Positions 40,874 through 50,660 are shown, counted from the stretch's first letter. The stretch is DNA of 64,000 nt from Oleidesulfovibrio sp047973035 (GCF_047973035.1 NZ_JBKEBF010000043.1:143237-207236), one strand, 5' to 3'. Notes: generated by a model from the letters alone, not told the origin. Made by a program: numbers and translations.

Positions 40874-41899
40874 ATGTTGGAAACCACATGGTTTGTTATC
40901 TGGGGCGTTCTCTGGGCCATCTACTTCATGCTTGACGGGTTCGACCTCGGCATGGGTACGCTGCTGCCCTTCATTACCAAGAATGAAACCGAAAGACGCA
41001 CCATCTATAATGCTGCCGGTCCCTTCTGGGATGGCAACGAAGTATGGCTGATTACCGCTGGCGGCGTTACTTTTGCCGCTTTCCCCAAGGCGTATGCAGT
41101 AATGTTCAGCGCACTGTACGCGCCGCTGCTTATTCTGCTGTTCGCTCTTATATTCCGCGCTGTATCGTTTGAGTTCCGTAACAAAATCGACTCTGACGCA
41201 TGGCGCAAGGTATGGGATGTGTTCCAGTTCCTTGGCAGCTTTGTTCCCGCTTTGCTGCTGGGTGTGGCTTTTGCCAACCTGTTCATGGGCATCCCCATCG
41301 ACGCCGACGGCGTATATCAGGGCACTCTGTTCACCCTGCTGAACCCCTATGGTCTGCTGGGCGGCGTATTGTTTGTACTGATGTTTTCCGTTCACGGCGC
41401 TCTGTGGCTTGCTGTCAAGTCTTCGGGCACGATTCATGACCGTGCCATTGCCACCGCCCGCGGCTTGTGGCCGTACCTGCTGGCTGCAGCAGTGGCCTTC
41501 CTTGCTGCTACCGGTGTTTATACCAATCTGTACAGCAACTACTTCACCTTCCCGCCGCTGCTGGCCATTCTGTTCCTTGCAGTGGCAATGCTGGTGACCA
41601 CCAGATTCTTCATCCACGGAGAATCCGCAGGCATGGCCTGGGTTTGCAGCTCCATAACCATCGTATGCGTTACGATGTTCGGCGTGCTGGGCATGTACCC
41701 CGCACTCGTTCCGTCCAGCATCGACCCCGCTTTCAGCGTTACCATTGCAAATGCAGCGTCCAGCGCATTAACCCTCAAAATCATGCTGGGTGTATCCCTT
41801 TCCTGTGTGCCGATTGTTATCGGTTATCAGGCATGGGTGTTCTCGGTGTTCTCCTTCAAGATCACCGACAAAGACCTCGAATCCCCCCACGCTTACTAA
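40874..41899 (+). CDS. cydB: Cytochrome bd quinol oxidase subunit II
   Basis: This 341-residue integral membrane subunit has about eight helices. The starting segment WFVIWGVLWAIYFMLDGFDL and WDGNEVWLITAGG are diagnostic of CydB. AGAGGAAT upstream sets the start, 46 bases after cydA. No small CydX-type ORF or cydCD genes were seen adjacent. Confidence 0.96.
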   Translation: MLETTWFVIWGVLWAIYFMLDGFDLGMGTLLPFITKNETERRTIYNAAGPFWDGNEVWLITAGGVTFAAFPKAYAVMFSALYAPLLILLFALIFRAVSFEFRNKIDSDAWRKVWDVFQFLGSFVPALLLGVAFANLFMGIPIDADGVYQGTLFTLLNPYGLLGGVLFVLMFSVHGALWLAVKSSGTIHDRAIATARGLWPYLLAAAVAFLAATGVYTNLYSNYFTFPPLLAILFLAVAMLVTTRFFIHGESAGMAWVCSSITIVCVTMFGVLGMYPALVPSSIDPAFSVTIANAASSALTLKIMLGVSLSCVPIVIGYQAWVFSVFSFKITDKDLESPHAY

Positions 41900-41911
41900 G
41901 CACCGACAAGC

Positions 41912-41945
41912 AAAGCCCCGCGGAATTTCCGCGGGGCTTTTTTTC
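41912..41945 (+). terminator. Terminator of cydAB
   Basis: AAAGCCCCGCGG pairs with CCGCGGGGCTTT and is followed by further T. Confidence 0.9.
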
Positions 41946-42180
41946 TGCCAAAAGCTATAGCTGTAAAACAGCATCCAAAATAAACCTGAAAAAACATATA
42001 CCCGATTTGCAGCAAAACAATATAACACCAGTACCACGCGCCATGCTTTCATCATAGCAGTCTGCGCACGTCTACGCTGCTGGACAGACTGTAAAGGCTA
42101 TACGGCTTGCCGGTTAACACCACTCAGCTGCCGTAAACAACATGACTCCGGAACGGACATAATGCCGCCCTGCTGCCGGG

Positions 42181-43299
42181 TTAAGTGTGGCTTTCAGTAC
42201 TCTTTGGACCTGCTTGCAGCTCCAGAGTGCGCGGTGGAAACCGCATGATAAACCGTGCCCCGCCCTGCGGTACATTGCCTGCCTCGATAGTGCCACCGTG
42301 AACCATCATACACCGGCGCACCTTGCACAGGCCCATGCCCACACCGTCACTGCGCGACGTAAAAAACGGATCAAATAAAAACGGCAACGTGGTCAGATCA
42401 AGTCCTTTACCGTTATCCTGCATATACAATGCAGCCCAGCCCCCTTCTTCTACGACATCCAGCTTTACCAGAAGCCCCCTGTCTGTAGTGGCAAACCTTC
42501 GGGCATTATCGTACAGTTCATCCAGAACCAGAGTCAGCAGGTCAACGAAGACTACGGACTGCATCCCGTTGCCCCTTACTTCAATATGCGCCTCGCCGGA
42601 CTGCACCCTCCTGGCAGCAGCCCAGCTTTCCAGAAAGCTATCCCAATGAATGAGTTGCGGTTCGGAAGCGGAAATGGCGGCAAACGATGAAACTTCTGTC
42701 ACCATAGCTTCCAGCCGGAACGTTTCCTGCCTTATGACATCAAGCATACGGCTGAGGGGAGCATCCTCGGCATACTGGCGTTGCAGCATTCCAGCCACGC
42801 CGCCGATAACAGTATTCGGATTACGCACCTGATGTGCCACAGCGCTGGCAAGAATGCGCAGCCCTTCTTCACGTTCCCTCTCAAGCCGCAGCATTTCCTT
42901 AAACATATGCCGTTCTGCGGCATGCATACGGGCAAGCTCTGTCACATCCTGAAACAACAACACAATGCCGGCCACTTCATCACTCTGCTTGATAAAGCAG
43001 GACAATATCCCCAGTTCACGCTCTGTACCCGCAGGGTCAACATACGCGACAGACCGGCTGAGAAACTCAAGCTCCTTATGGATAACATCCACAATCACCT
43101 GATTAAATTCAAGGTTATTGCCCTCTGCCATAAACAGCTCTGCCCACCCCTTACCCAACATTTCGTGCATAGGGATACCCAGCATTCCGGTAAGCGCAGG
43201 ATTTGTCTGGGCAATATTGCCGTCTGCACCAATAATCATAACTCCCACAGGCATGCGGGCCAGAATGGTTTCTATAAGCAGCGGGTTGGCAGGCAGCAC
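42181..43299 (-). CDS. PAS-containing sensor histidine kinase (orphan)
   Basis: This 372-residue cytoplasmic kinase has a PAS domain (about 8-120, with MIIGADGNIAQTNPALTGML), a dimerisation helix with the phospho-acceptor His in ASAVAHQVRNP near residue 158, and a HATPase domain (N box DELYDNARRF, G1 DNGKGLD, and G2 GVGMGLCKVRR). No transmembrane helix is present, so it senses an internal signal. The start is GTG with GGAGGA seven bases upstream. No response regulator is adjacent, so its partner is unknown. Confidence 0.88.
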   Translation of the reverse strand: MLPANPLLIETILARMPVGVMIIGADGNIAQTNPALTGMLGIPMHEMLGKGWAELFMAEGNNLEFNQVIVDVIHKELEFLSRSVAYVDPAGTERELGILSCFIKQSDEVAGIVLLFQDVTELARMHAAERHMFKEMLRLEREREEGLRILASAVAHQVRNPNTVIGGVAGMLQRQYAEDAPLSRMLDVIRQETFRLEAMVTEVSSFAAISASEPQLIHWDSFLESWAAARRVQSGEAHIEVRGNGMQSVVFVDLLTLVLDELYDNARRFATTDRGLLVKLDVVEEGGWAALYMQDNGKGLDLTTLPFLFDPFFTSRSDGVGMGLCKVRRCMMVHGGTIEAGNVPQGGARFIMRFPPRTLELQAGPKSTESHT

Positions 43300-43662
43300 G
43301 AGCTTCCTCCGGAAATGTTATGGGTACAGCAGGTGAAAAGCGTTCTTCATTGTACCACACCTCTGGTGAGTAATACAGCAGCCAGCAGAAAACTCACACT
43401 CGTCACAAAACCCTTGCGCTACGTCCCCTGAAACACAGAAAGGCCCGCAGCGTTCTGCTGCGGGCCAGTGACCAGAGGGGATAAGGCTGTAAAAGGCTGT
43501 AATTCGTCGTCAACAAAAGGACAGAATCATCTTCGCCGGACGAACTCTCTGAATAATTTTTCTGCTGTGCCTGCTTCCGCATATTCCAAAGGATTATCGC
43601 GGCACGATGCGAGGCTGGCGTAAAAAGCCCGCCTGCCTGCAAAGCAGACGGCGGGCTTATTT
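43300..43662. other. Intergenic region with two hairpins, no gene
   Basis: About 360 bases lie between the kinase and acs. Besides the acs terminator there is a stem GGCCCGCAGC/GCTGCGGGCC at 43442-43466 which, on the minus strand, is followed by TTTCT, as if ending a short transcript. No tRNA or ORF was found in 43470-43620, so a small RNA is possible but unproven. Confidence 0.35.
43624..43657. terminator. Terminator of acs
   Basis: AAGCCCGCC pairs with GGCGGGCTT around a loop that itself can pair (GCCTGC/GCAGAC region). T runs flank both sides, so it can work in either direction. Confidence 0.85.
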
Positions 43663-45648
43663 TTATCTTCCAGTCAGCTCCAGACGACCGTCAATCAGGT
43701 CGGTGATTACGCCGGGATCAGACAAGGTGGAAGTATCACCGAACTCATTCGTTACACCCGAGGCAATCTTGCGCAGGATGCGCCGCATAATTTTACCACT
43801 GCGGGTCTTGGGCAGACCATCGGCAAACTGGATCACTTCCGGTGTGGCAATAGGGCCGATTTCCTTACGCACCCAAGTGCGCAGTTCTGCGCGCAGCTCT
43901 TCAGATTCTTCTTCATCGGCAGACAGCGTAACATACGCATAAATCGCTTCGCCCTTCACGGCGTGCGGCATGCCGACTACAGCGGCTTCTGCAACAGCAG
44001 GGTGTGCAACCAGTGCGGATTCAACTTCTGCCGTGCCCATACGGTGACCGGATACGTTAATAACGTCATCAAGGCGTCCCATAACCCAGATGTAGCCTTC
44101 GTCGTCTCTTCTTGCGCCGTCACCGGATTCGTACATACCGGAAAAGCGCTCGAAGTAAGTCTGGCGATAACGCTCAGGGTCGCCGTACACACCCCGCAGC
44201 ATGCCGGGCCACGGCTTACGAACGACAAGATAACCGCCTTCGTTGTCGCCCACCGGCTGGCCTTCCGCGTTTACTACGGCGGCATCGATACCGGGCAGCG
44301 GGAACGTAGCCGAACCCGGCTTAAGCGTTGTCGCGTACGGCAAAGCAGAAATCATAATGCCGCCTGTTTCCGTCTGCCACCATGTATCAACGATAGGCAG
44401 CTTACCGCCACCGATATGGTCGTGGTACCACATCCATGCTTCGGGGTTGATGGGCTCACCAACCGAGCCGAGTACGCGCAGCGAAGAAAGATCATGCTTT
44501 TGCACCCAGTCAACGCCTTCGCGCATCAGCGAACGCACAACAGTAGGTGCGGTATAAAAAATATTTACTCGGAACTTTTCAACAATGCGCCAGAACCTGT
44601 CAGGTGACGGCCACGTGGGTACGCCTTCAAACATCAGCGATGTTCCGCCCAGCGCCAGAGGGCCGTATACGATATAAGAGTGACCGGTAATCCAGCCTGC
44701 ATCGGCGGTGCACCAGTACACATCATCATCGTGCAAATCAAAAACCCACTGCGTGGAGTGCGCGGCGTATGTCAGGTAGCCGCCGGTTGTATGCACGACG
44801 CCTTTGGGCTTTCCGGTTGAGCCGCTGGTGTACAGAATAAACAGCGGATCTTCCGCATCCATCTCTTCGCAGGGGCAAAGCACATCAAGTTCAGGGTCAG
44901 ATGCAAGCTCGTGCCACCACAGGTCGCGGCCTTCCTGCATTTCAATATCCAACCCGCCGCGGCGTGCCACGATGCACTTTTCAACGCTGGGGCATTGCTT
45001 CAACGCTTCGTCAACATTGGGCTTAAGCGGAATCTTACGCCCCGCACGCAGAACGGCATCGGCAGTTACCAGCACTTTTGCTTCACAGTCCTGAATGCGG
45101 TTCTGCAAACTGACAGCAGAAAAACCTGCAAAAACAACAGAATGAATTGCCCCAAGGCGGGTACAAGCCAGCATGGCAAACGCAAGTTCCGGAATCATGG
45201 GCATATACAAGGCAACACGGTCGCCTTTTTTTACGCCCATCTGGCGCAGCACGGAGGCAAAGCGGCACACTTCGTCATGCAGCATCTGGTAGGTATAGAC
45301 TTTCACATCTTCTTCCGGCTCGCCCTGCCAGATAATTGCAGCCTTATTGCGCCTGCCACGCGTCAGGTGTCTGTCGATACAGTTATACGAAACATTCAGC
45401 TTGCCGCCGGTAAACCATTTAATATCTGGCTTGTGCATGTCTGCATCCAGCACACGGTCAAATGGCTGAAACCAGTCCAGCAGATCTGTGGCGCGCTTTC
45501 CCCAGAAGCCTTCAGGGTCTTCGTCCGCCTGCTTGTACAGCGCCTGATATTCTTCAATACTGCGCACATGCGCGGTCTCACGTCCGGCAAAAGGTGGTTC
45601 GAAATGTCGCTTTTCATCCAGCATGCTTTCAATATTTGTCTGGCTCAT
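43663..45648 (-). CDS. acs: Acetyl-CoA synthetase (AMP-forming)
   Basis: This 661-residue enzyme activates acetate through acetyl-AMP. It has YTSGSTGKPKGVVHTTGGY for AMP binding, TWWQTETGG and the C-terminal PKTRSGKIMRRILRK, whose Lys is the acetylation site controlled by Pat in other bacteria. Length is standard. The start at 45648 is set by AAGGAG, six bases upstream. It is divergent from a Pat-type protein gene, which strengthens the case for acetylation control. Confidence 0.96.
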   Translation of the reverse strand: MSQTNIESMLDEKRHFEPPFAGRETAHVRSIEEYQALYKQADEDPEGFWGKRATDLLDWFQPFDRVLDADMHKPDIKWFTGGKLNVSYNCIDRHLTRGRRNKAAIIWQGEPEEDVKVYTYQMLHDEVCRFASVLRQMGVKKGDRVALYMPMIPELAFAMLACTRLGAIHSVVFAGFSAVSLQNRIQDCEAKVLVTADAVLRAGRKIPLKPNVDEALKQCPSVEKCIVARRGGLDIEMQEGRDLWWHELASDPELDVLCPCEEMDAEDPLFILYTSGSTGKPKGVVHTTGGYLTYAAHSTQWVFDLHDDDVYWCTADAGWITGHSYIVYGPLALGGTSLMFEGVPTWPSPDRFWRIVEKFRVNIFYTAPTVVRSLMREGVDWVQKHDLSSLRVLGSVGEPINPEAWMWYHDHIGGGKLPIVDTWWQTETGGIMISALPYATTLKPGSATFPLPGIDAAVVNAEGQPVGDNEGGYLVVRKPWPGMLRGVYGDPERYRQTYFERFSGMYESGDGARRDDEGYIWVMGRLDDVINVSGHRMGTAEVESALVAHPAVAEAAVVGMPHAVKGEAIYAYVTLSADEEESEELRAELRTWVRKEIGPIATPEVIQFADGLPKTRSGKIMRRILRKIASGVTNEFGDTSTLSDPGVITDLIDGRLELTGR

Positions 45649-45762
45649 ACGGTTCTCCTTCTGCCTGACGGCGGATTTCTTTCTCCCTTCCAAACGGAAG
45701 ATGCTTACGGATAGTTTTTTGTATACACTGCATCAAAAGTCATGCGAAGACCGATACGCCTG

Positions 45763-45824
45763 ATTTTCGGTGAACGGTCGATTCTGTCCGTTCAAATTGA
45801 CTTTATGCCTTTCACCGTGAAAAT
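45763..45824. promoter_or_regulatory. Nested inverted repeats between acs and the Pat-type gene
   Basis: Outer arms ATTTTCGGTGAA (45763-45774) and TTCACCGTGAAAAT (45811-45824) match but for two extra bases; inner arms GAACGG (45772-45777) and CCGTTC (45788-45793) are perfect. TTCACCGTGAA is itself palindromic. The element lies in the divergent promoter region and looks like an operator. Confidence 0.5.
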
Positions 45825-45889
45825 ATGTTCCGTGAGTGGCACGTACATAGCCACCAACGGTTCAACCTTCTATAAGCGCGGGGTGTGAT

Positions 45890-48601
45890 GTGAATTCTTC
45901 CGTTCTGGAGCAGATGTTCAAACCCACGTCTGTTGCGGTCATAGGCGCAACCGACAGCCCCGGTGAACCGGGCCGGATTGTCATGGAAAACCTGCTCAAG
46001 GGTTCTTTCCTCGGGCCGGTAATTCCCGTGAACGAAACCCGTGAACCGGTCATGGGTATGGAAAGTTACAGCGAAATCGATACGCTGCCCATCACGCCCG
46101 ATCTGGCTGTCATCTGCAGCGATGCGGAGCGCACTCCTTTTTATCTTGCGGAACTCGGCAAACGCGGTACGCAGGCTGTCGTGCTGCTTTCACATGGTTT
46201 CTTCCGCTTTGACAGAGACAAGCGCGAAGTACAGCGCACAACGCTTATGGATATAGCCAAGGCGCACGGAATGCGCGTGCTTGGCCCTAACTGCCTAGGA
46301 TTTATAAACCCTTCCATCGGCATCAATGCCAGCCTTGCACACCGCGAAGCACTGCCCGGCAAAATCGCGTTTGTCTCCCAGTCAGACTCGCTCTTCACAT
46401 CGGTTTTGGACTGGGCAACGTCCAAAGGCATCGGTTTTTCGCACTTTATTTCTCTCGGAGACAGGTACGACATAAACTTTGCCGACATGCTGGACTACCT
46501 GAACAACGATCCGAACACCCGCGCCGTACTTCTGTATCTGGAAACGATCACAGCTGCGCGCCAGTTTATGTCTGCCGCGCGGGCCCTTGCCCGCAACAAA
46601 CCTGTGCTGGTCATGAAGTCCGGCAAATCAGAAGCCGCAGCCAGTGCAGCGGCAGCGCATTCCGGCCTGCCGCTGGGCTCCGATGACGTTTATGACACCG
46701 CATTTCGCCGCGCGGGTATGCTGCGCGTATTTGATATCGACAGCTTGTTTGACACGGTGGAAACACTGGCCCGCTCCACCCCGTTGAAAGGCGACAGGCT
46801 GGCTATTCTTACCAACGGGGGTGGCCCGGGATTTCTGGCTACCGATACTTTGCTGGCCGGCGGCGGCAAGCTGGCGGATTTAAGCGAAGACTCCTGTCAG
46901 GTGCTGGATAACGAGTTGCGCGGCGACTGGTCATACTGGAACCCCCTTGTCATCAAAAGCGGTGCAGACGGCGATATGTACGCGCGAACGCTCAAGGTGC
47001 TGCTTAAAGACAAAAGTCTGGATGCGGTACTGGTGATGCACGTGCCCAGCATTTACGCCAACAGCGGTTCCGTGGCCGAAAGCGTAGCCGCAGCCTGCAA
47101 AAAAACTAAAAAAGTTGTGCTTACCAGCTGGCTAGGTATCGACGATGCCGCAGAAGCGCGTGAAACATTCCGCAAGGCAGGACTGCCTTCATTTTTTACG
47201 CCTGATAATGCAGTGCGGGCATTCCTTAACCTTGTTCAGTACAGGCGAAATCAGGAAATGCTGGTAGAAGCGCCCCCGTCGCTGCCGGAAAATTTCAAAC
47301 CCGATGTTTCCAAAGCCCGTCTGGTTATCAATGAAGCACTTGATGAGCACCGACAGGTGCTGACCGTTGCCGAAACAACATCCATTCTGCAAGCCTACGG
47401 CATCACCATACCGGAGACTCGAACAGTACCGGATGTCCATGCCGCAGTACGCGCCGCAGAAGAAATGGGCTACCCCGTAGCCCTTAAAGTGGAATCGCCG
47501 GACATCCGCAGAAAAACGCTGGCAGGCGGTGTCGCGCTTGATCTGGAATCCGACGGCGACGTGCTGGAAGCTGCATCCGCCATGATGCAACGGCTGCGCA
47601 TCCAGATACCTTCTGCACGCATTAACGGATACACAGTGCAGCGCATGTGCCGCCGCGCCAATGCTCATGAACTGCTTATAGAAACCGCGACCGACCCTGT
47701 ATTCGGGCCCATTATCCGATTCGGTCAGGGCGGGCCGGAAGCAGACATTGTGCAGGACATCAGTACCGCGCTGCCCCCGCTGAACATGAACCTTGCCGGA
47801 GAGGCCATCTCGCGCACACGTGTTTCCACACGATTGCATGATGCCTCCGGCAAACCGCTGGTTGACACCGAAGCCATCAAACTGACTCTGGTCAAGGTTT
47901 CACAGCTCATCATCGATATTCCTGAAATATTCGAGATGGAAATCAATCCTCTGTTTGTGGATGAAGACGGTCTGGTTGCTCTTGATGCCCATGTGCGCAT
48001 TGCATGGTCAACGGCGACAGGCGCAGAGCAGCTTGCCATTCGCCCGTATCCGCGCGAACAGGAAGAATGTGCACGCCTTGTGAACGGCGATATAGTAGAC
48101 TTGCGCCCCATAAGGCCGGAAGACGAACCCGATCACTGGGAGTTTCTGGAGCACATGAGCGCTCAGGACAGGCGCTTCCGCTTTTTCGGCAACGTGGCAA
48201 CGCTGCCCCGTGCTGAAATGGTAAAGCTTACCCAGATCGACTACGACCGCGAGATGGCTTTTATCGCAAAAGGCCCATCACCCGAGGGCGAAATCAAAAC
48301 GCTGGGCGTTGCCCGTGCCATGATTGCACCGGACAACTCCCGTGCAGAATTTGCAGTTGCCGTACGCTCGGACCTCAAAAGGCAGGGACTTGGCAGGCTG
48401 CTTATGGACAAAATCATCCGTTATCTGAAGTCGCGCGGAACGGAACGCATCATTGGCGAAGCTTTGGCTGACAATAAGGGAATGATCGAACTTGCGCGCA
48501 CTCTCGGCTTTGAAGTTACCAAAGACTTTGACGATGACATCTTCCACTTTGATATGATGCTGGATAACGCTGAAACGCAGGAAGCAAAACACACGTGCTG
48601 A
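45890..48601 (+). CDS. Pat-type protein: NDP-forming acyl-CoA synthetase fused to GNAT acetyltransferase
   Basis: This is a 903-residue multidomain protein. Residues 1-130 are a CoA-binding Rossmann domain (FKPTSVAVIGATDSPGEPGR). Residues 140-460 are ligase-CoA domains (GKIAFVSQSDSLFTSVLDWA). An ATP-grasp domain spans about 480-700 (GYPVALKVESPDIRRKT). The C-terminal 170 residues are a GNAT domain (VDLRPIRPEDEPDHWEFLEH, AVRSDLKRQGLGRLLMDKII). This order matches Salmonella Pat, which acetylates and silences Acs. The start is GTG. Because acs is divergent from it, acetylation of Acs is the leading hypothesis. Confidence 0.92.
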   Translation: MNSSVLEQMFKPTSVAVIGATDSPGEPGRIVMENLLKGSFLGPVIPVNETREPVMGMESYSEIDTLPITPDLAVICSDAERTPFYLAELGKRGTQAVVLLSHGFFRFDRDKREVQRTTLMDIAKAHGMRVLGPNCLGFINPSIGINASLAHREALPGKIAFVSQSDSLFTSVLDWATSKGIGFSHFISLGDRYDINFADMLDYLNNDPNTRAVLLYLETITAARQFMSAARALARNKPVLVMKSGKSEAAASAAAAHSGLPLGSDDVYDTAFRRAGMLRVFDIDSLFDTVETLARSTPLKGDRLAILTNGGGPGFLATDTLLAGGGKLADLSEDSCQVLDNELRGDWSYWNPLVIKSGADGDMYARTLKVLLKDKSLDAVLVMHVPSIYANSGSVAESVAAACKKTKKVVLTSWLGIDDAAEARETFRKAGLPSFFTPDNAVRAFLNLVQYRRNQEMLVEAPPSLPENFKPDVSKARLVINEALDEHRQVLTVAETTSILQAYGITIPETRTVPDVHAAVRAAEEMGYPVALKVESPDIRRKTLAGGVALDLESDGDVLEAASAMMQRLRIQIPSARINGYTVQRMCRRANAHELLIETATDPVFGPIIRFGQGGPEADIVQDISTALPPLNMNLAGEAISRTRVSTRLHDASGKPLVDTEAIKLTLVKVSQLIIDIPEIFEMEINPLFVDEDGLVALDAHVRIAWSTATGAEQLAIRPYPREQEECARLVNGDIVDLRPIRPEDEPDHWEFLEHMSAQDRRFRFFGNVATLPRAEMVKLTQIDYDREMAFIAKGPSPEGEIKTLGVARAMIAPDNSRAEFAVAVRSDLKRQGLGRLLMDKIIRYLKSRGTERIIGEALADNKGMIELARTLGFEVTKDFDDDIFHFDMMLDNAETQEAKHTC

Positions 48602-48818
48602 CCGTGAGCGAAGCGCATTACCTTTGCACCAGCTAATTGGCACAACAGCATATACACCGCGCCTGAACCGGAAAGAACGTAGCGCAAAGTCAGGCAACCC
48701 AGAAGGGGCAGGTGTGAAAACATAGCGGGACTTCTGCCTGTCAGGTGCAAGCGGACCTGAACAAACGGCCTGACAAGATCCCTGTAAGACAACGGTTTGC
48801 CGCCGTGGAGACACACAT

Positions 48819-49163
48819 ATGAGCACCGGCCGGAAACTCTTTATCATCTGGAGCAGCAGCGACCCTGAAGTCGCTCATAATCTGGTATTTATGTACGGCG
48901 GCAACAGCCGCCCCAAAGGATGGTGGGATGAAGTCCGCATCATCGCATGGGGTCCCAGTGCAAGACTGCTGGCGGAAGACCCTACCATACAGGCAGAGTT
49001 GCCACGCCTGCGTGATGCAGGAGTGGAACTATGGGCTTGCCGCGCCTGCGCTGACAACTATGGTGTGGCAGATCGCCTTGAAGCTTTAGGGCTTGATGTA
49101 TTATATGTGGGTGAACCTGTAACCCATATGATCCAGACCGGATGGTCACAGCTGACTTTTTAA
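48819..49163 (+). CDS. DsrE-family-like protein
   Basis: This 114-residue protein fits the DsrE-like fold: an N-terminal strand KLFIIWSSSDPEVAHNLVFM, then a central IIAWGPSARLLAED and WACRACADNYGVADRLEALG with Cys residues that could carry persulfide. Such proteins relay sulfur or bind small thiols; this small single-domain form has no known partner here. GGAGACACAT precedes the ATG. The 217 bases upstream hold no gene. Confidence 0.78.
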   Translation: MSTGRKLFIIWSSSDPEVAHNLVFMYGGNSRPKGWWDEVRIIAWGPSARLLAEDPTIQAELPRLRDAGVELWACRACADNYGVADRLEALGLDVLYVGEPVTHMIQTGWSQLTF

Positions 49164-49182
49164 CACGCCTCTAAAAAAACTC

Positions 49183-49222
49183 ATGCAGCTGCGAAATATA
49201 TAATTTCGCAGCTGCATTTTAC
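49183..49222 (+). terminator. Terminator of the DsrE-like gene
   Basis: A 15-base perfect stem ATGCAGCTGCGAAAT/ATTTCGCAGCTGCAT with a short loop is followed by TTTACTTT. Confidence 0.88.
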
Positions 49223-49718
49223 TTTACAAGTATTCCAACTCTGCACTGCTCATGGTTTTAATACTTCCACAGCAGTACATCAGCACGTGTGCATACTATT
49301 TCCTTCTTACCTTACCATTATACAAGACACATTTTTTTCAACAAACCACATAAGCTACATATTCCGGCAAATCATGCACTAGTTTGCGCCCTGCACAGTA
49401 GTTTTAAGATAAGCCAAAACAATCACACCACCAGATTATTTTTTTCACAATCAGCAATCAATGACGACAGCACAACTGCAAACAAAAGATTGCAGTTTTT
49501 ACCCAGAAAATGTCCTTTTTCGATTCATCGCCTGCACTCCTTCTATTAAAACAGTCTGTTCTGTACATTTTCAGACACGCAATTTTTTAAATTTGCAAAC
49601 ACAAGTTTACATGTGCAAGTCAAACTATGCACAAGAAACACTAGCCAAAGTCCCTCTACCACGGGTCAGCACACACTAACCCTTTGTTTTATAAGTCTTG
49701 TGAAAAAAACGTACAAAC
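49223..49718. other. AT-rich intergenic region upstream of the split-Soret gene
   Basis: About 495 bases without a supported gene; two short plus-strand frames lack ribosome sites and coding character. Activator sites for the sigma-54 promoter downstream would be expected here. Short GTGCA-type elements recur near 49600-49640. Confidence 0.45.
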
Positions 49719-49734
49719 TGGCACGTCCGTTGCA
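49719..49734 (+). promoter_or_regulatory. Consensus sigma-54 promoter
   Basis: TGGCACGTCCGTTGCA matches the sigma-54 consensus TGGCACG-N4-TTGCA at every fixed position, with correct GG-to-GC spacing. It lies 78 bases before the split-Soret cytochrome start. Confidence 0.85.
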
Positions 49735-49811
49735 CATGTGCATTTCACAACATTTCTAATGCACGCACATCAAAACTCTTGGCGCGCATGCTGAATAAAG
49801 GGAGATTCATC

Positions 49812-50660
49812 ATGACCATTATGAGCCGTCGTAAAGCTCTTGGCGTAGTAGGGGGAAGCCTTGTAGCAGGAGCTGTTGCAGGTGGAGCAATCGTAACCGG
49901 AGCCGGCATGACCAATCAGGCACACGCCGCAGCACCCGGTGCCGCTGCACGTTTTCAGTTTGAAGAACAGCCCTTCGGCTGGAAGGCACATGTTCTTGAT
50001 CCTGCAGAATGTGCGGCAGTAGCATATGATGGTTACTGGCACAAAGGATACGGCTGTGGTTACGGCGTATTTTACAGCATCGTCGGCGTGATGGCGGAAA
50101 AACACGGTGCACCCTACAATCAGTTCCCCTTCAGCATGCTTGAAGTCGGCAAAAGCGGCATTTCCGGATGGGCGACCATCTGTGGCGCACTGCTTGGCGC
50201 CGCCAGTGCATATGCACTTTTCTGGGGCCGCAAAGAACGCGACGCCATGGTAAACGACCTGTACCGCTGGTACGAACAGACCGCGTTCCCCATTTACAAC
50301 CCCGGCCCCGCTGCCAAGGGTGTTGCAGGCGACCTGCCCACCAGCATCGCCAACTCTCCCCTGTGCCATATTTCTGTAAGCAAGTGGTGTTACGAAACCG
50401 GCTTTGCAGACAAGAGCAAAGAGCGCAGCGAACGTTGCGCACGCATCACTGCTGACGTTTCTAAAATGGCAGTTGAAATTATGAACGCCAAGATTACCGG
50501 TGCGTTTGTAAAGCAGTACAAAAACCCTGAATCGGTTGAATACTGCAACAGCTGCCACGGCTCCGGCAAAGAGTCTCCCATTGCGAAAGGCAAAATGGAC
50601 TGTGCTCCCTGCCACTCCGGCACCGAACACACCCAGAACAAATATAAAGACCATCCCTAA
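49812..50660 (+). CDS. Split-Soret cytochrome c (C_GCAxxG_C_C family, Tat-exported)
   Basis: This 282-residue precursor starts with a Tat signal (SRRKALGVVGGSLVAG). Mature features are the Cys-rich GYGCGYGVFYSIVG core of the GCAxxG family and two C-terminal haem sites CNSCH and CAPCH. This matches the split-Soret cytochrome of Desulfovibrio, a dimer with stacked haems. AGGGAG eight bases before ATG 49812 sets the start; three further codons upstream of another ATG are unlikely. The promoter is of the sigma-54 type. Its electron partner and role are unclear; nitrate or stress growth has been suggested in related strains. Confidence 0.9.
   Translation: MTIMSRRKALGVVGGSLVAGAVAGGAIVTGAGMTNQAHAAAPGAAARFQFEEQPFGWKAHVLDPAECAAVAYDGYWHKGYGCGYGVFYSIVGVMAEKHGAPYNQFPFSMLEVGKSGISGWATICGALLGAASAYALFWGRKERDAMVNDLYRWYEQTAFPIYNPGPAAKGVAGDLPTSIANSPLCHISVSKWCYETGFADKSKERSERCARITADVSKMAVEIMNAKITGAFVKQYKNPESVEYCNSCHGSGKESPIAKGKMDCAPCHSGTEHTQNKYKDHP

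Noticed and set aside
49289..49679. Two short plus-strand ORFs upstream of the split-Soret gene
   Set aside because: AT-rich sequence, no ribosome site, no homology pattern; the region is better explained as sigma-54 promoter upstream DNA.
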